From NCBI RefSeq assembly GCF_003261635.1, contig NZ_QFXK01000018.1, forward strand, positions 62,001-126,000: a DNA stretch of 64,000 nucleotides, read 5' to 3'. The notes beneath the pieces are model-generated. The model had not been told where the DNA came from, searched no databases, and saw only the letters and a program-made list of their open reading frames with translations. Positions 17,630 through 26,605 of this stretch are shown one piece after another (position 1 is the first letter of the stretch; every line of letters begins with the position of its first letter). The DNA is from Kribbella monticola. GTDB taxonomy: Bacteria > Actinomycetota > Actinomycetes > Propionibacteriales > Kribbellaceae. The position numbers and the translations under genes are program-made.

Positions 17630-18586
17630 CTAGTCGATGCTGGGCAACGCGTTGAGCGTCGCCAGTTCGGCGTGGCTTAGGTGGACGGTGGCGGCGGCGA
17701 GGTTCTCGATGAGGTGGGCGGGATCGCCGGTGCCGGGGATGGCCAGGACGTGCGGACCCCGAGCGAGCGTCCAGGCGATCCGGATCTGGGCAGGAGTGGC
17801 GCCGCGGTCGCGGGCGATGGTCTGCACCGGGTCGGAGTGGGTCAGTCCGCCCACCTCGCGTCCCGTGCCGGTCAGGGCGAAGAACGGTACGAACGCGATG
17901 CCCTGTTCACCGCAGGTGGTCAGGAGCGCGTCGTTGACTCGCCCGAAGTCGACTCCGTACCTGTTCTGTACGGCGACTACCGGCGCGATCTCCTGCGCTT
18001 GCGAGATGTGCTCGGCGCGGACGTTGGACAGACCCAGATGCCGGATCATGCCGGCTTCGCGGAGTTCGGCCAGTACGCCGAAGTGCTCGGCCACGGACGC
18101 CAGGCCGGTCTGGCGGAGGTACACCAGGTCCAGGCAGTCCAGCCCGAGTTGGCGCAGGTTGTCCTCGACCAGTCCGCGCAACTGGTGCGGCCTGGCGAGC
18201 CCGGACTCGGTCGGGCCGACCTTGGTGGCGATCACCAGGTCGTTGGGGTAGGGGGCGAGCGCCTGCCGGATGGAGTCGTTGGCCCAGTTCAGGCCGGTGA
18301 AGTCGCGCGGCCGGTCAAGGTGCGCGAAGGTCGGGTAGAAGGCGGCCGTGTCGATGTGGTTGACGCCGAGCTCGACAGCCCGGCGGAGCAGGCCTTTGAC
18401 CTGCGCCGCGTCGCCCGGCCGGCCGAGGTCGACGACCCCGCGCCCGCCGAGCCGCTTGGCCCCGAATCCGATCCTGCGAACGGTCAGATCACCTAGCCGC
18501 CACGTACCCGCCGTGAGTGATTTGCGTTCTTCGAATTGAGGTGCTACGGTTGAGATGAGTTGTGTGCCCAATTCACTCAGATGCAT
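17630..18586 (-). CDS. Aldo/keto reductase, active-site His not conserved
   Basis: The (beta/alpha)8 pattern of an aldo/keto reductase is clear: RRIGFGAKRLGG, NHIDTAAFYP with the catalytic Asp and Tyr, ATKVGP with the catalytic Lys, GLSNVRAEHI, and a C-terminal LAIPGTGDPAHL that binds NADP. The usual Q-L-H motif is DLVYLRQTG, so the fourth tetrad residue (His) appears to be replaced. The start is uncertain: the only in-frame ATG is at 18586, giving 318 residues with a weakly conserved first 30. It shares a short region with the small divergent gene at 18678. Confidence 0.8.
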   Translation of the reverse strand: MHLSELGTQLISTVAPQFEERKSLTAGTWRLGDLTVRRIGFGAKRLGGRGVVDLGRPGDAAQVKGLLRRAVELGVNHIDTAAFYPTFAHLDRPRDFTGLNWANDSIRQALAPYPNDLVIATKVGPTESGLARPHQLRGLVEDNLRQLGLDCLDLVYLRQTGLASVAEHFGVLAELREAGMIRHLGLSNVRAEHISQAQEIAPVVAVQNRYGVDFGRVNDALLTTCGEQGIAFVPFFALTGTGREVGGLTHSDPVQTIARDRGATPAQIRIAWTLARGPHVLAIPGTGDPAHLIENLAAATVHLSHAELATLNALPSID

Positions 18587-18677
18587 TCTTGCAGGGTACG
18601 CCACAGCTGCCTTTCCGGTCCAGCTTTTTCCTTCTGTGGAACCACAAGCCGGGTGTCGGCGTTCTGCCGTGCAGGAG

Positions 18678-18905
18678 ATGGTTCCGATCGACGGGATCTG
18701 GTTGCTCTTCGTCAGCCTGGCCGCGGTCGCGGGCTTTCTGGCTCTGCTCGCGCGGGCAGCGGCGCGGGCCCGGCGGCGTGGGATCAGCGGCTCGATGATG
18801 GGCGTGTTCGACCAGATGTGGCACCCGGCCGCCGCCGAGTCACACCTCGAGCTCCAGCTCGAAACCGACCGCAAGAAGCCGTTGCCGTCCCCCGACGATC
18901 TCTGA
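18678..18905 (+). CDS. Small membrane protein, DUF6191-like
   Basis: The 75-residue product has one transmembrane helix (IWLLFVSLAAVAGFLALLARAA), a basic stretch (ARARRRG) and an acidic tail with GVFDQMWHPAAAESHLELQLE. This layout recalls the small DUF6191 proteins, which I judge only by pattern. A longer in-frame version to 18555 is unlikely, and a GTG at 18669 is an alternative start. The role is unknown; the positive-inside rule suggests the C-terminus is cytoplasmic. Confidence 0.6.
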   Translation: MVPIDGIWLLFVSLAAVAGFLALLARAAARARRRGISGSMMGVFDQMWHPAAAESHLELQLETDRKKPLPSPDDL

Positions 18906-18921
18906 CCCTTGCCATCGGCAA

Positions 18922-20232
18922 CTAAACCTGTACTGCGATGGGCTCGGCCACCGGTTCGCTCTGCGGCGCCGGGCTGCTCTGCACCACCGTTTCGCGGCCG
19001 GCCGGGGCCGGGGCTTCGGATGCTGCCCGTTCGTTGCGGGCGAGCAGGATGAACGGCAGTACGAGCAACTGGATGCCGGCGCCGAGAAGGTAGGACGGGC
19101 CGTAGCCCCAGACGTCGGCGGCCTTTCCGAGAGCCGGCTGGATGGCTACTCCCCCACCTGACGCGAAGAGGTTGTCCGAGGACAGCACGGTGGCCCGCTG
19201 TGCCGAGGGGATCAGACCGTTCAGGTACGCCTGCCGCACCGGTCCCGCTGCGGCGAACAGGATGCCCCAGACCGACAACAACACCAGCGCCGCCCAGAAG
19301 TTGTGGACCAGACCCATCATCAACAGCACGACCGCTGTGGCGACAGAGGTGATGAGCAGCACCGAAGTACGGCGCCTGAACACGCGTGCGACCAGGGGTG
19401 CGGAGGCGCCGCCGACAACTTGCGCTGCAGCTACGAGCGCAGCAGCAAGGCCCGCTACCGCATAGGAGTCGCGACTGCCGTACAGCTCGAGCAGGTAAGG
19501 CTGTGCGGCGTAGAAGCCGTAGCCGCTGACTCCCATGCTGAACGGCGCCGCCAGCATCAGCCAGCGCACAGGACGGTTCCGCAGACCGTGATCGAGCGAC
19601 GCCCGCAGGATGCCCTGCATCTCCGAGACGACCGAGACCCGCGGCTTCGGCGCGAAGCCGACGTCCCGCATCGAACGCCACGCCACCACGAACGTCAGAC
19701 CGAGCAGGATGGCGCGTACGGCGTACGGAACGCCCAGGTTGGTCGACTGAGCCAGGACGCCGCCTGCGATCGTGCCGCCCATCATCGCGATGCCGCTCGC
19801 CATCTGGCCCTTGGCGAACGCCGACTCCAGCGAACCGCGATACCCGGTCGCCTTCAGTCCGTCGACCAGCCAGGCCTCGGTGGCGCCGCTGAAGAAGGTG
19901 AAGCCCAGCCCGAGCAGGATCGACGCGCCGGCCCATGCTGCGAAGGGGGCATGCGTCTGCCACAGCAGTAGATAGAGCAGAGTCGAACCGAACAGCGTTG
20001 CAGTGCCGAGCAGGTACGACGCTCGCCGGCCGACCGTATCGGCCACGACGCCGGTCGGAACCTCGAACAGCACCATGCCGGCCGTGAAGAACGCGTTGGC
20101 AGCGAACGCCTCGCCGACGCTCAGCCCGGCATCGAGCAGGAACAGCGTGTTGATCCCCCAGATCATCGACGACGCCGCGGTCGACACCACGGTGAGCATC
20201 ACGTACGTCCGCAAAAGCTGTTCGCTTCTCAT
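18922..20232 (-). CDS. MFS transporter, likely drug/metabolite exporter
   Basis: The 436-residue protein has 11-12 hydrophobic segments and the MFS loop motif VPTGVVADTVGRR between the second and third helices (G-x-x-x-D-x-x-G-R-R). That pattern is typical of DHA1-like exporters. The ATG at 20232 follows GAGGAGATGTG, a good ribosome-binding site; the open frame to 20433 is not needed. It is divergent from the PadR gene with a PadR-like dyad in between, which suggests repression by PadR and induction by a transported compound. Confidence 0.85.
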   Translation of the reverse strand: MRSEQLLRTYVMLTVVSTAASSMIWGINTLFLLDAGLSVGEAFAANAFFTAGMVLFEVPTGVVADTVGRRASYLLGTATLFGSTLLYLLLWQTHAPFAAWAGASILLGLGFTFFSGATEAWLVDGLKATGYRGSLESAFAKGQMASGIAMMGGTIAGGVLAQSTNLGVPYAVRAILLGLTFVVAWRSMRDVGFAPKPRVSVVSEMQGILRASLDHGLRNRPVRWLMLAAPFSMGVSGYGFYAAQPYLLELYGSRDSYAVAGLAAALVAAAQVVGGASAPLVARVFRRRTSVLLITSVATAVVLLMMGLVHNFWAALVLLSVWGILFAAAGPVRQAYLNGLIPSAQRATVLSSDNLFASGGGVAIQPALGKAADVWGYGPSYLLGAGIQLLVLPFILLARNERAASEAPAPAGRETVVQSSPAPQSEPVAEPIAVQV

Positions 20233-20333
20233 CACATCTCCTCGGTCTCGGGCTGTCATCCGTGACGTCGGAGCGGGACGACTTCCCTCGACACCGAAAT
20301 CCCACCGAAGATTCCTTGGTTGCGATTGGTTCG

Positions 20334-20354
20334 CGATATATCGTCGACGTATCG
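20334..20354. promoter_or_regulatory. PadR-like dyad between MFS and PadR genes
   Basis: The decamer CGATATATCG (20334-20343) is a perfect palindrome and is followed after one base by CGACGTATCG (20345-20354), which matches it at eight of ten positions. The pair sits in the divergent promoter. Similar AT-rich dyads are often seen beside Gly-rich PadR genes of actinobacteria; binding is an inference. Confidence 0.65.
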
Positions 20355-20384
20355 GAGAAGTTCCTTGGGAAGGGTGGCCCCAAC

Positions 20385-21095
20385 ATGACCGGATCGACGT
20401 ACGCGGCCGGGTGGCCGTGGCAGCAGCTCGCACAGCATTGTTCGTTCGTCGACGACCTCAAGAAGGAATGGATGGCCGCGATGAGCGGCCGGCGCGGGCA
20501 CAGCTCGTACGCCGGCCAGCACCCGTTCGGCGCGCAGTGGGGCACCCTGTTCGGCGGTGGCCCAGGTTTCGGCCCGGGATTCGGCCAAGGACCGGGCTGG
20601 GGTGGGCAGCGTGGCTGGCGTGGACCGAAGGCGCGCCGTGGAGACGTGCGGGCCGCGATCCTCGCGGTACTGGCTGAGCAGCCGATGAACGGCTACCAGA
20701 TCATTCAGGAGGTCGCGGAGCGCAGCGGCGGGGCGTGGAAACCCAGCCCTGGTTCGATCTACCCGACTCTGCAGCAGCTTGAGGACGAAGGCCTGGTGAC
20801 CGCGGATGCGGCAGTCGGCCGGCGCACGTTCACGCTGACCGACGAGGGCCGGGCGTACGTAGCCGAGCACGCGGATGAAGTCTCCGCTCCTTGGGAGGCG
20901 ATGACGGCACCACCGAGCGATGACGACAACAGCCTGAAGCCGCTCCTCGGCCAGGTCGGTGCAGCGCTGTGGCAGATCCTCGCGGCGGGCACACCGGACC
21001 AGCAGGAGAAGGCACGCAAGGCGCTGTCCGAGCTTCGCCGCACCCTCTACTCGATCCTGGCCGACGACGACCGCGACGAGCAGGACCGCTCATGA
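20385..21095 (+). CDS. PadR family transcriptional regulator
   Basis: The 236-residue protein starts with a glycine- and phenylalanine-rich N-terminal arm (GGGPGFGPGFGQGPGWGG near residues 60-80), then the PadR winged helix (RRGDVRAAILAVLAEQPMNGYQ, SPGSIYPTLQQLEDEGLV). This is the common long actinobacterial form with a C-terminal helical dimer domain. The ATG at 20385 follows GGGAAGGG by about ten bases; an open frame to 20262 is probably not translated. It ends in ATGA overlapping the DUF1707 gene, and probably controls the divergent MFS gene. Confidence 0.88.
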   Translation: MTGSTYAAGWPWQQLAQHCSFVDDLKKEWMAAMSGRRGHSSYAGQHPFGAQWGTLFGGGPGFGPGFGQGPGWGGQRGWRGPKARRGDVRAAILAVLAEQPMNGYQIIQEVAERSGGAWKPSPGSIYPTLQQLEDEGLVTADAAVGRRTFTLTDEGRAYVAEHADEVSAPWEAMTAPPSDDDNSLKPLLGQVGAALWQILAAGTPDQQEKARKALSELRRTLYSILADDDRDEQDRS

Positions 21096-21580
21096 TGCAG
21101 GACGAACCGAGCCCTTTCCGGCGCGCGACCGGGCAGGTCCGGATCGGCGATGCCGAGCGCGACCAGGCGGTGGCCGCGCTCAGCGAGCACTTCGTGGCCG
21201 GGCGGATCACTCAGACCGAGTTCGAGGAACGCAGCGACCAGGCCACGCGAGCGCGGTACGTCGACGACCTGGCGCCGTTGTTCGCCGACCTGCCGGACGA
21301 CCGGGCCGTCGAGCAGTTCCCGTACGCCGTCGTCGTACGGCCGGACCGGGCGCCCTGGGCGCGAGGCTCCTCGAGGCCGCAGCGGTTCAGCCCGCCGCCG
21401 TTGTTCTGGCTGCTGCCGCTGATGATGACGGGCCTGGTGGTCGCGAGTGTGGCGTTCGCGGCGCCGTGGGTGCTCTGGATCCTGTTCTGGGTCTTCATCA
21501 TCGGTGGGCCGCGCGCCCGTTACCGCCGGCAGCACCAAAGTTCAGGAGACGGCAGGTTCCAGCGCGGGTTCGGCCGCTGA
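21092..21580 (+). CDS. DUF1707 domain membrane protein
   Basis: The 162-residue product begins with the DUF1707 (SHOCT-like) motif: RIGDAERDQAVAALSEHFVAGRITQTEFEERSDQATRAR. A proline-rich linker follows and then one or two transmembrane helices (LFWLLPLMMTGLVVASVAFAAPWVLWILFWVF) and a basic C-terminus. Such proteins often sit next to PadR genes in actinobacteria, and here the start overlaps the PadR stop by four bases (ATGA). The function is unknown, although envelope stress is a common guess. Confidence 0.85.
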   Translation: MMQDEPSPFRRATGQVRIGDAERDQAVAALSEHFVAGRITQTEFEERSDQATRARYVDDLAPLFADLPDDRAVEQFPYAVVVRPDRAPWARGSSRPQRFSPPPLFWLLPLMMTGLVVASVAFAAPWVLWILFWVFIIGGPRARYRRQHQSSGDGRFQRGFGR

Positions 21581-22588
21581 GCTCCGGACGATGAGCTGGG
21601 TCGCCAGCTCGACGTGGTGTGAGTCGACCTTCTCCCCCGCGGCGAGTTGGAGAGCGGTGCGGAGCGCGACGGCGCCCATCTCGCGGAGCGGCTGACGGAT
21701 GGTCGTCAGTTGCGGCGAAGCGAGCCGTGCCACCTGCGTGTCGTCGAAACCGACCACACTGAGCTGCTCCGGAACGCGCAGGCCACGGGCACGTGCGGCC
21801 TCCAGCGCACCGAGGGCGACCTCGTCGCTCCCGGCGAAGATCGCGGTCGGCGGCTCCGGCAGGTCGAGCAGCGCCGCGCCGCCCGCCAGCCCGTCCTCGT
21901 ACAGGAACTCGCGCAACCACACGTACTCCTTGGGCACCGGCGCGCCGGCGGCCTCCATCGCACCGCGGAAACCGTTCATCCTGGCCTGGTTGCAGCCGGA
22001 GGTCGGCGGGCCGCCGAGGTAGGCGATCCGCCGGTGGCCGAGCGACAGCAGGTGCTGTGTGGCTGCCATCCCACCGGCGAAGTTGGTGGAGCCGACACTC
22101 GTCACATCCGGCTGGGCGATGTTGAGTGGGTCCACGACGACGAGCGGCAGCCTGGCCCGCGACAGCGCGGCGAGGTCGGCGGCCGTCAGTTCCGAGGTGA
22201 TGCCGATCGCGGCACGACGGCCGGTCGCCGCCAGCTCGCGGACCCACGGCTGCGCCCGGCCACCCGAGCTGCGGGTCTGCGAGTGCTTCGGCCTGGAGGT
22301 CACCACGACGTCTACATCGGCAGCCTGGCCCGCTTCCACCACGCCCTGGATCACCTCGACCGAATAGCTGTTGAGGAATCCCTGGTAGAACAGCTCGACC
22401 GCGGGGCGCTCGACGGGTTCGGGGCGGCGTCCGACGTACTCGTGTTCCCGCAGCACCTCCTGCACGCGGGCCCGGGTCGCCTCGGAGACATCGCTGCGCC
22501 CGTTGAGCACCTTGGAGACCGTCGCCACCGACACCCCCGCTGAGGCAGCGACGGTGGCCAACGTCGTACGGCCACTCAAGCGCGGCAC
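21542..22588 (-). CDS. LacI family regulator of the xyloside locus
   Basis: The N-terminal helix-turn-helix [23 protein letters not shown] and a 280-residue periplasmic-binding-like sensor domain identify LacI. It lies four bases after the GH3 gene, so they form an operon. It probably binds the TCGAAA-CT-TTTCGA palindrome at 25030-25043 in the divergent promoter and releases it when a breakdown sugar is present. The end overlaps the DUF1707 gene by 39 bases on opposite strands. Confidence 0.88.
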   Translation of the reverse strand: MPRLSGRTTLATVAASAGVSVATVSKVLNGRSDVSEATRARVQEVLREHEYVGRRPEPVERPAVELFYQGFLNSYSVEVIQGVVEAGQAADVDVVVTSRPKHSQTRSSGGRAQPWVRELAATGRRAAIGITSELTAADLAALSRARLPLVVVDPLNIAQPDVTSVGSTNFAGGMAATQHLLSLGHRRIAYLGGPPTSGCNQARMNGFRGAMEAAGAPVPKEYVWLREFLYEDGLAGGAALLDLPEPPTAIFAGSDEVALGALEAARARGLRVPEQLSVVGFDDTQVARLASPQLTTIRQPLREMGAVALRTALQLAAGEKVDSHHVELATQLIVRSSAAEPALEPAVS

Positions 22589-22592
22589 CAGC

Positions 22593-24989
22593 TCACACTC
22601 CTCCGGCTACAGGTGTCAGGTCGACAGGGGTGATCATCCTACGATCGTGTCCGACGACACGCGTATTTCCGGTCAGCCGGACGGTTCCGCTGCAGGGCAG
22701 GTCCGCCGACGACGTGCCGACCAGTACCTCGAGGTCGCCGGCTTCGACGATTCGGCGAAGGTCCGGCCCGCTGTACGCCGTCCGGTCGGCGTGCACGTGG
22801 AAGGTGACGTCTATCGCGGCGCCGGGCTCGAGCGACACCCGGGCGAAGCCGGTCAGCAGCTTCAGTGGTCGCGCGATCTGGGCGACAACGTCGTGCAGGT
22901 AGAGCTGAACCACCTCGTCACCGGCGCGGGTGCCCGTGTTGCGGACGCGGACTGTTGCGGTGAACTCGCCGTCGGTGGAGATCTCGGTATCGCTGAGGCG
23001 GAGATCGCCGACCTCGAACGTCGTGTACGAGGAGCCGTAGCCGAAGGGGAACAGAGGCACGGTCTCCAGTCCGCTGATGCCGGCACTCTCGACGCTGCCG
23101 AGCGCGGGCTGCAGGTACGTCGCCGGCTGTCCACCTACGTGCCGCGGGATCTGCACCGGCAGCTTTCCGCCCGGCATCACGCGTCCACTGAGGATCCCGG
23201 CGATCGCCGAACCGCCTTCCTGGCCAGGGAAAAAGGCCTGAACGACGCCGGCCGCGCGCTCGGCGATGCCATCCAGCGCGTAGGGCCTTCCGGACACGAC
23301 CACCACGACGACCGGCTTACCGGTGTCGAGAAGTTGCGCCAGCAGGTCAGCCTGTACGCCGGGCAGGCGCAGGTCCTCCGCGTCGCAGCCCTCCCCCGAC
23401 GAACCGTGGCCGAAGAGGCCGGACAGGTCGCCGACGAAGGCGATGCAGAGGTCGGCCTCGCGCGCCTTGTCCACAGCCTCGGAGAATCCCGATCGGTCGT
23501 CGCCCAGAACCGGGCATCCTCTTGAGTACAGGAGTTCGGCGTCCGGGAGTTCCTTGCCCAGGGCATCTAGCGCGGAGGGGACCTCGATGCCGAGGTCGCG
23601 ACCGGGATAGCGAGGTAGGACATGGTTGGGGAAGGCGTAGCAGCCCATGAAGGTGCGCGGGTCGTCCGCGCAGGGCCCGACGACGGCGATCCGTTGCGGA
23701 GCAGGGCGATCGTCGCCGAGCAGCGGAAGCGCGGTGCCGGCGTCGAGCAGCACGATCGAGCGTTCGGCCAGCTCGAGGGCGAGAGCTCTGTTCGCCGGCG
23801 AGTCCAGGTCGACTCCATCGGCCTGGACAGAACCGGCCGGGGTCCACTCCGGATCGAGCAGACCGAGCCGGATCTTCTGCAGCAGCAGGCGACGGGCGGC
23901 GCGGTCGACGAGGTCTTCCGAGAGCTCACCCGCTTCGACCCGCTCGATCAACCCACCGCCGAAACCGATGGTGTCGGGCAGCTCGACGTCGGTTCCGGCG
24001 GTGAGAGCAAGGGCGCCCGCGCCATCCACGTCGGCGGCGACGCGGTGCATGGTGGCGAGGAACGGCACGGCCCAGTAGTCGGAGACGACCGTGCCCTCGA
24101 AGCCCCACTGGTCGCGCAGCAATTCGGTGAACAACCAGGGATCAGCTCCGGCCGGGAGTCCGTCCACATCGGAGTACGAGCTCATCACCGAGCCGGCGCC
24201 GGCGGTCGCGATCGCGGCCTCGAAGGTCGGCAGGATGACGTCGAGCAGTTCGCGGCGCCCGATCGACACCGGCCCGTGGTTGCGTCCGCCCCGGGCCGCG
24301 GAGTAGCCCGCAAAGTGCTTCAGGGTCGCGATGAGGCCGGCACTCTGCAGCCCACGCACGTACGCCGAGCCGAGCATCGCCACCAGATGTGGGTCCTCCC
24401 CCATCGTCTCCTCGACCCGGCCCCAACGGTAGTCGCGCACGACGTCGAGCACCGGCGACAAGCCTTGATGGACTCCGACGGCGGCCATGTCGCGGCCGAT
24501 CGCTGCCGCCATCCGCTCCACCAGCGCGGGATCGAAGGTGGCGCCCCATGCGAGCGCAGTCGGGTAGACCGTCGCGCCGTACGTTGTGAAGCCGGTCAGG
24601 CATTCCTCGTGGACCAGCGCCGGCACACCCAGCCGGGATTGGGCGAGGACGAGCTCGTGCTGACGAAGCAGTTCCGCCACGCCTTCTTCGACCGTCAGCG
24701 GGACACTGCCCCAGACCCGGGTGAGATGACCGAGGCCGTGCCGGCTGGCGTCCTCCAGCGAAACGGATCCGCCGGCGGCGAAGACGTCCTGCATCGGCGC
24801 GACGTTGAGCGTCTCGTCCGCGGGCAGTTCGGGCTCGGCCATGTCGTTGCCCACCCAGCGGCTGCCGAGCTGGGCCACCTTCTCGGCCAGCGTCATCGCC
24901 TGCAGGAGCAGTTCGGCCCGCTTCTCGGCCGGCAGGGAGGTGTTCTGCCAGGGACGGTCGTCCGGGGTCACCGGCGCAGAGGTCGTCAC
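22593..24989 (-). CDS. Glycoside hydrolase family 3 (beta-glucosidase/xylosidase)
   Basis: The 798-residue protein has the GH3 N-terminal barrel (GLSPVLDVVRDYRWGRVEET, then the nucleophile Asp304 in VVSDYWAV), the second alpha/beta domain (VVVSGRPYAL) and a fibronectin-III-like C-terminal domain (VRVRNTGTRAGDEVVQLYLHD). No signal peptide is seen, so it likely cleaves imported oligosaccharides. The GTG at 24989 follows AGGGAG; the longer ATG frame to 25025 is less likely. With xylose isomerase across the promoter, beta-xylosidase activity is the best guess, although glucosidase is possible. Confidence 0.9.
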   Translation of the reverse strand: MTTSAPVTPDDRPWQNTSLPAEKRAELLLQAMTLAEKVAQLGSRWVGNDMAEPELPADETLNVAPMQDVFAAGGSVSLEDASRHGLGHLTRVWGSVPLTVEEGVAELLRQHELVLAQSRLGVPALVHEECLTGFTTYGATVYPTALAWGATFDPALVERMAAAIGRDMAAVGVHQGLSPVLDVVRDYRWGRVEETMGEDPHLVAMLGSAYVRGLQSAGLIATLKHFAGYSAARGGRNHGPVSIGRRELLDVILPTFEAAIATAGAGSVMSSYSDVDGLPAGADPWLFTELLRDQWGFEGTVVSDYWAVPFLATMHRVAADVDGAGALALTAGTDVELPDTIGFGGGLIERVEAGELSEDLVDRAARRLLLQKIRLGLLDPEWTPAGSVQADGVDLDSPANRALALELAERSIVLLDAGTALPLLGDDRPAPQRIAVVGPCADDPRTFMGCYAFPNHVLPRYPGRDLGIEVPSALDALGKELPDAELLYSRGCPVLGDDRSGFSEAVDKAREADLCIAFVGDLSGLFGHGSSGEGCDAEDLRLPGVQADLLAQLLDTGKPVVVVVVSGRPYALDGIAERAAGVVQAFFPGQEGGSAIAGILSGRVMPGGKLPVQIPRHVGGQPATYLQPALGSVESAGISGLETVPLFPFGYGSSYTTFEVGDLRLSDTEISTDGEFTATVRVRNTGTRAGDEVVQLYLHDVVAQIARPLKLLTGFARVSLEPGAAIDVTFHVHADRTAYSGPDLRRIVEAGDLEVLVGTSSADLPCSGTVRLTGNTRVVGHDRRMITPVDLTPVAGGV

Positions 24990-25029
24990 GAAATTCTCCC
25001 TAGTTTTCGGCGGAAGCAGTAACAAAGTA

Positions 25030-25043
25030 TCGAAACTTTTCGA
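25030..25043. promoter_or_regulatory. LacI-type operator in divergent sugar promoter
   Basis: TCGAAA-CT-TTTCGA is a perfect 6-bp inverted repeat around two bases, in the 257-base region between the GH3-lacI operon and the ABC-xylA operon. It resembles the CGAAA-type operators of actinobacterial xylose/xyloside LacI regulators. The rest of the gap contains a weaker GTTACG...GTTAAC dyad near 25185-25211. Confidence 0.65.
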
Positions 25044-25246
25044 GACTTTGTGTGGATCAGGTCGTCACCGGTAGAGCCCGGAGCGATACTCCATTTCGCC
25101 TGCTGGTACGGCGTATCCGCATCGTAACTCTGACTCCTCATTGTGCTGAGTTCAAGACCTTGACAGCAACACGCTCGAAACCTACGTTACGAAACATCGC
25201 AACTTGTTAACCGGTTAGTGCTTCGGCACGGAGTACGGAGATCACA

Positions 25247-26605
25247 GTGGATCCCATGACGACATCCCGGCGTACCTTCCTCACCTTGGTCGGTGGCGGC
25301 GCCGTGGCAGCCGGTCTGGCCGCCTGCGGCGGCACATCCGGCCCGAAAAGCTCCGGCAGCTCGACCGGTGGTGGGGCGGCCGGTTCGGGGGCTACCTACT
25401 GGTCGCTCACCGGCCAGCCTCAGCAAGCGATCCGCGAAGCCCAGGTCAAGCGGTTCAACGACGCGAACCCGAACACGAAGATCAAGCAGACCGAGTTCCA
25501 GAACGACGCGTTCAAGCAGAAGATCAAGACCGCGATCGGCGCCGGACAGGGGCCGACGCTGATCTGGGGCTGGGGCGGTGGCGGCCTGAAGGCCTACGTC
25601 GAAGCCGGCCAGGTCGAGGACCTGACCGACTGGCTCGCCCAGCAACCCGACCTGAAGAACTCGATCTTCCCGTCCGCCTTCACGGCGGCGACGGTCAACG
25701 GCAAGATCTACGCGGTGCCTGGTGAGACCGTGACGCCGATCGTGTTGTTCTACGACAAGCGCGCGTTCGACAAGATCGGCGCCCAGCCCCCGCAGTCGTG
25801 GGGCGACATCATGGACCTGGTGCCGAAGTTCAACGACAAGGGCATCGCGCCGTTCTCGCTCGGCGGCCAGTCACGCTGGACCAGCATGATGTGGCTGGAG
25901 TTCCTGTTCGACCGGATCGGCGGCAGCGAGGTCTTCCAGAACATCTTCGACGGCCAGCCCGACGCCTGGTCCGACCCGTCGGCACTCAAGGCGCTCGACG
26001 AGATGCAGAAGCTGATCAAGGCGAACGGCTTCATCAAGGGCTTCTCCTCGATCACCGCCGACTCCAACGCCGACCAGGCCCTGCTCTACACCGGCAAGGC
26101 CGCGATGATGCTGCACGGCGCCTGGACGTACGGCGGCATGAAGGGATCCGGCAAGGACTTCGTCACCGGCGGCCACCTCGGGTACATGAACTTCCCACCC
26201 GTCGACGGCGGCAAGGGCGACCCGAGCGACACCGTCGGCAACCCGGGTCAGTACATGTCGATCTCCTCCAAGGCCAGCCAGGCCGAGAAGGACACCGCGA
26301 AGAAGTTCATCGCGAACAACACGCTCGACGACGCCACGGTGGATGCCTGGGTGAAGTCCGGAAACATTCCGGTCGTGAAGAGCGCGAAGGACAAGCTCTC
26401 GTCGATCACTGACAAGAACGACGCCGAGTGGCTGAAGTTCGTCTACGACACGGCGGCGAACGCCAAGAACTTCGCGCAGTCCTGGGACCAGGCGCTCAGC
26501 CCGACCGCGGCCGAGACGCTGCTCGACAACATCGCCAAGCTGTTCCAGCTCTCGATCTCGCCGCAGCAGTTCGCGTCCAGCATGAACGCGGTGATCGGCA
26601 AGTGA
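25247..26605 (+). CDS. ABC sugar-binding lipoprotein
   Basis: The 452-residue protein starts with a twin-arginine-like signal (TTSRRTFLTLVGGG) leading to a lipobox-type LAAC near residue 27, followed by the extracellular binding-protein family 1 fold (YWSLTGQPQQAIREAQVKRFNDAN, TLIWGWGGGG, AVPGETVTPIVLFYDKRAF). It captures oligosaccharides for the two permeases that follow. The GTG at 25247 has GGAG six bases upstream; an ATG at 25256 is an alternative. It sits across the promoter from GH3, so a xylo- or gluco-oligosaccharide is a likely ligand. Confidence 0.9.
   Translation: MDPMTTSRRTFLTLVGGGAVAAGLAACGGTSGPKSSGSSTGGGAAGSGATYWSLTGQPQQAIREAQVKRFNDANPNTKIKQTEFQNDAFKQKIKTAIGAGQGPTLIWGWGGGGLKAYVEAGQVEDLTDWLAQQPDLKNSIFPSAFTAATVNGKIYAVPGETVTPIVLFYDKRAFDKIGAQPPQSWGDIMDLVPKFNDKGIAPFSLGGQSRWTSMMWLEFLFDRIGGSEVFQNIFDGQPDAWSDPSALKALDEMQKLIKANGFIKGFSSITADSNADQALLYTGKAAMMLHGAWTYGGMKGSGKDFVTGGHLGYMNFPPVDGGKGDPSDTVGNPGQYMSISSKASQAEKDTAKKFIANNTLDDATVDAWVKSGNIPVVKSAKDKLSSITDKNDAEWLKFVYDTAANAKNFAQSWDQALSPTAAETLLDNIAKLFQLSISPQQFASSMNAVIGK

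Noticed and set aside
18587..20545. A single 971-residue minus-strand frame covering AKR and MFS DNA.
   Set aside because: The front part is the out-of-frame shadow of the MFS gene; only the last ~318 residues are the aldo/keto reductase.
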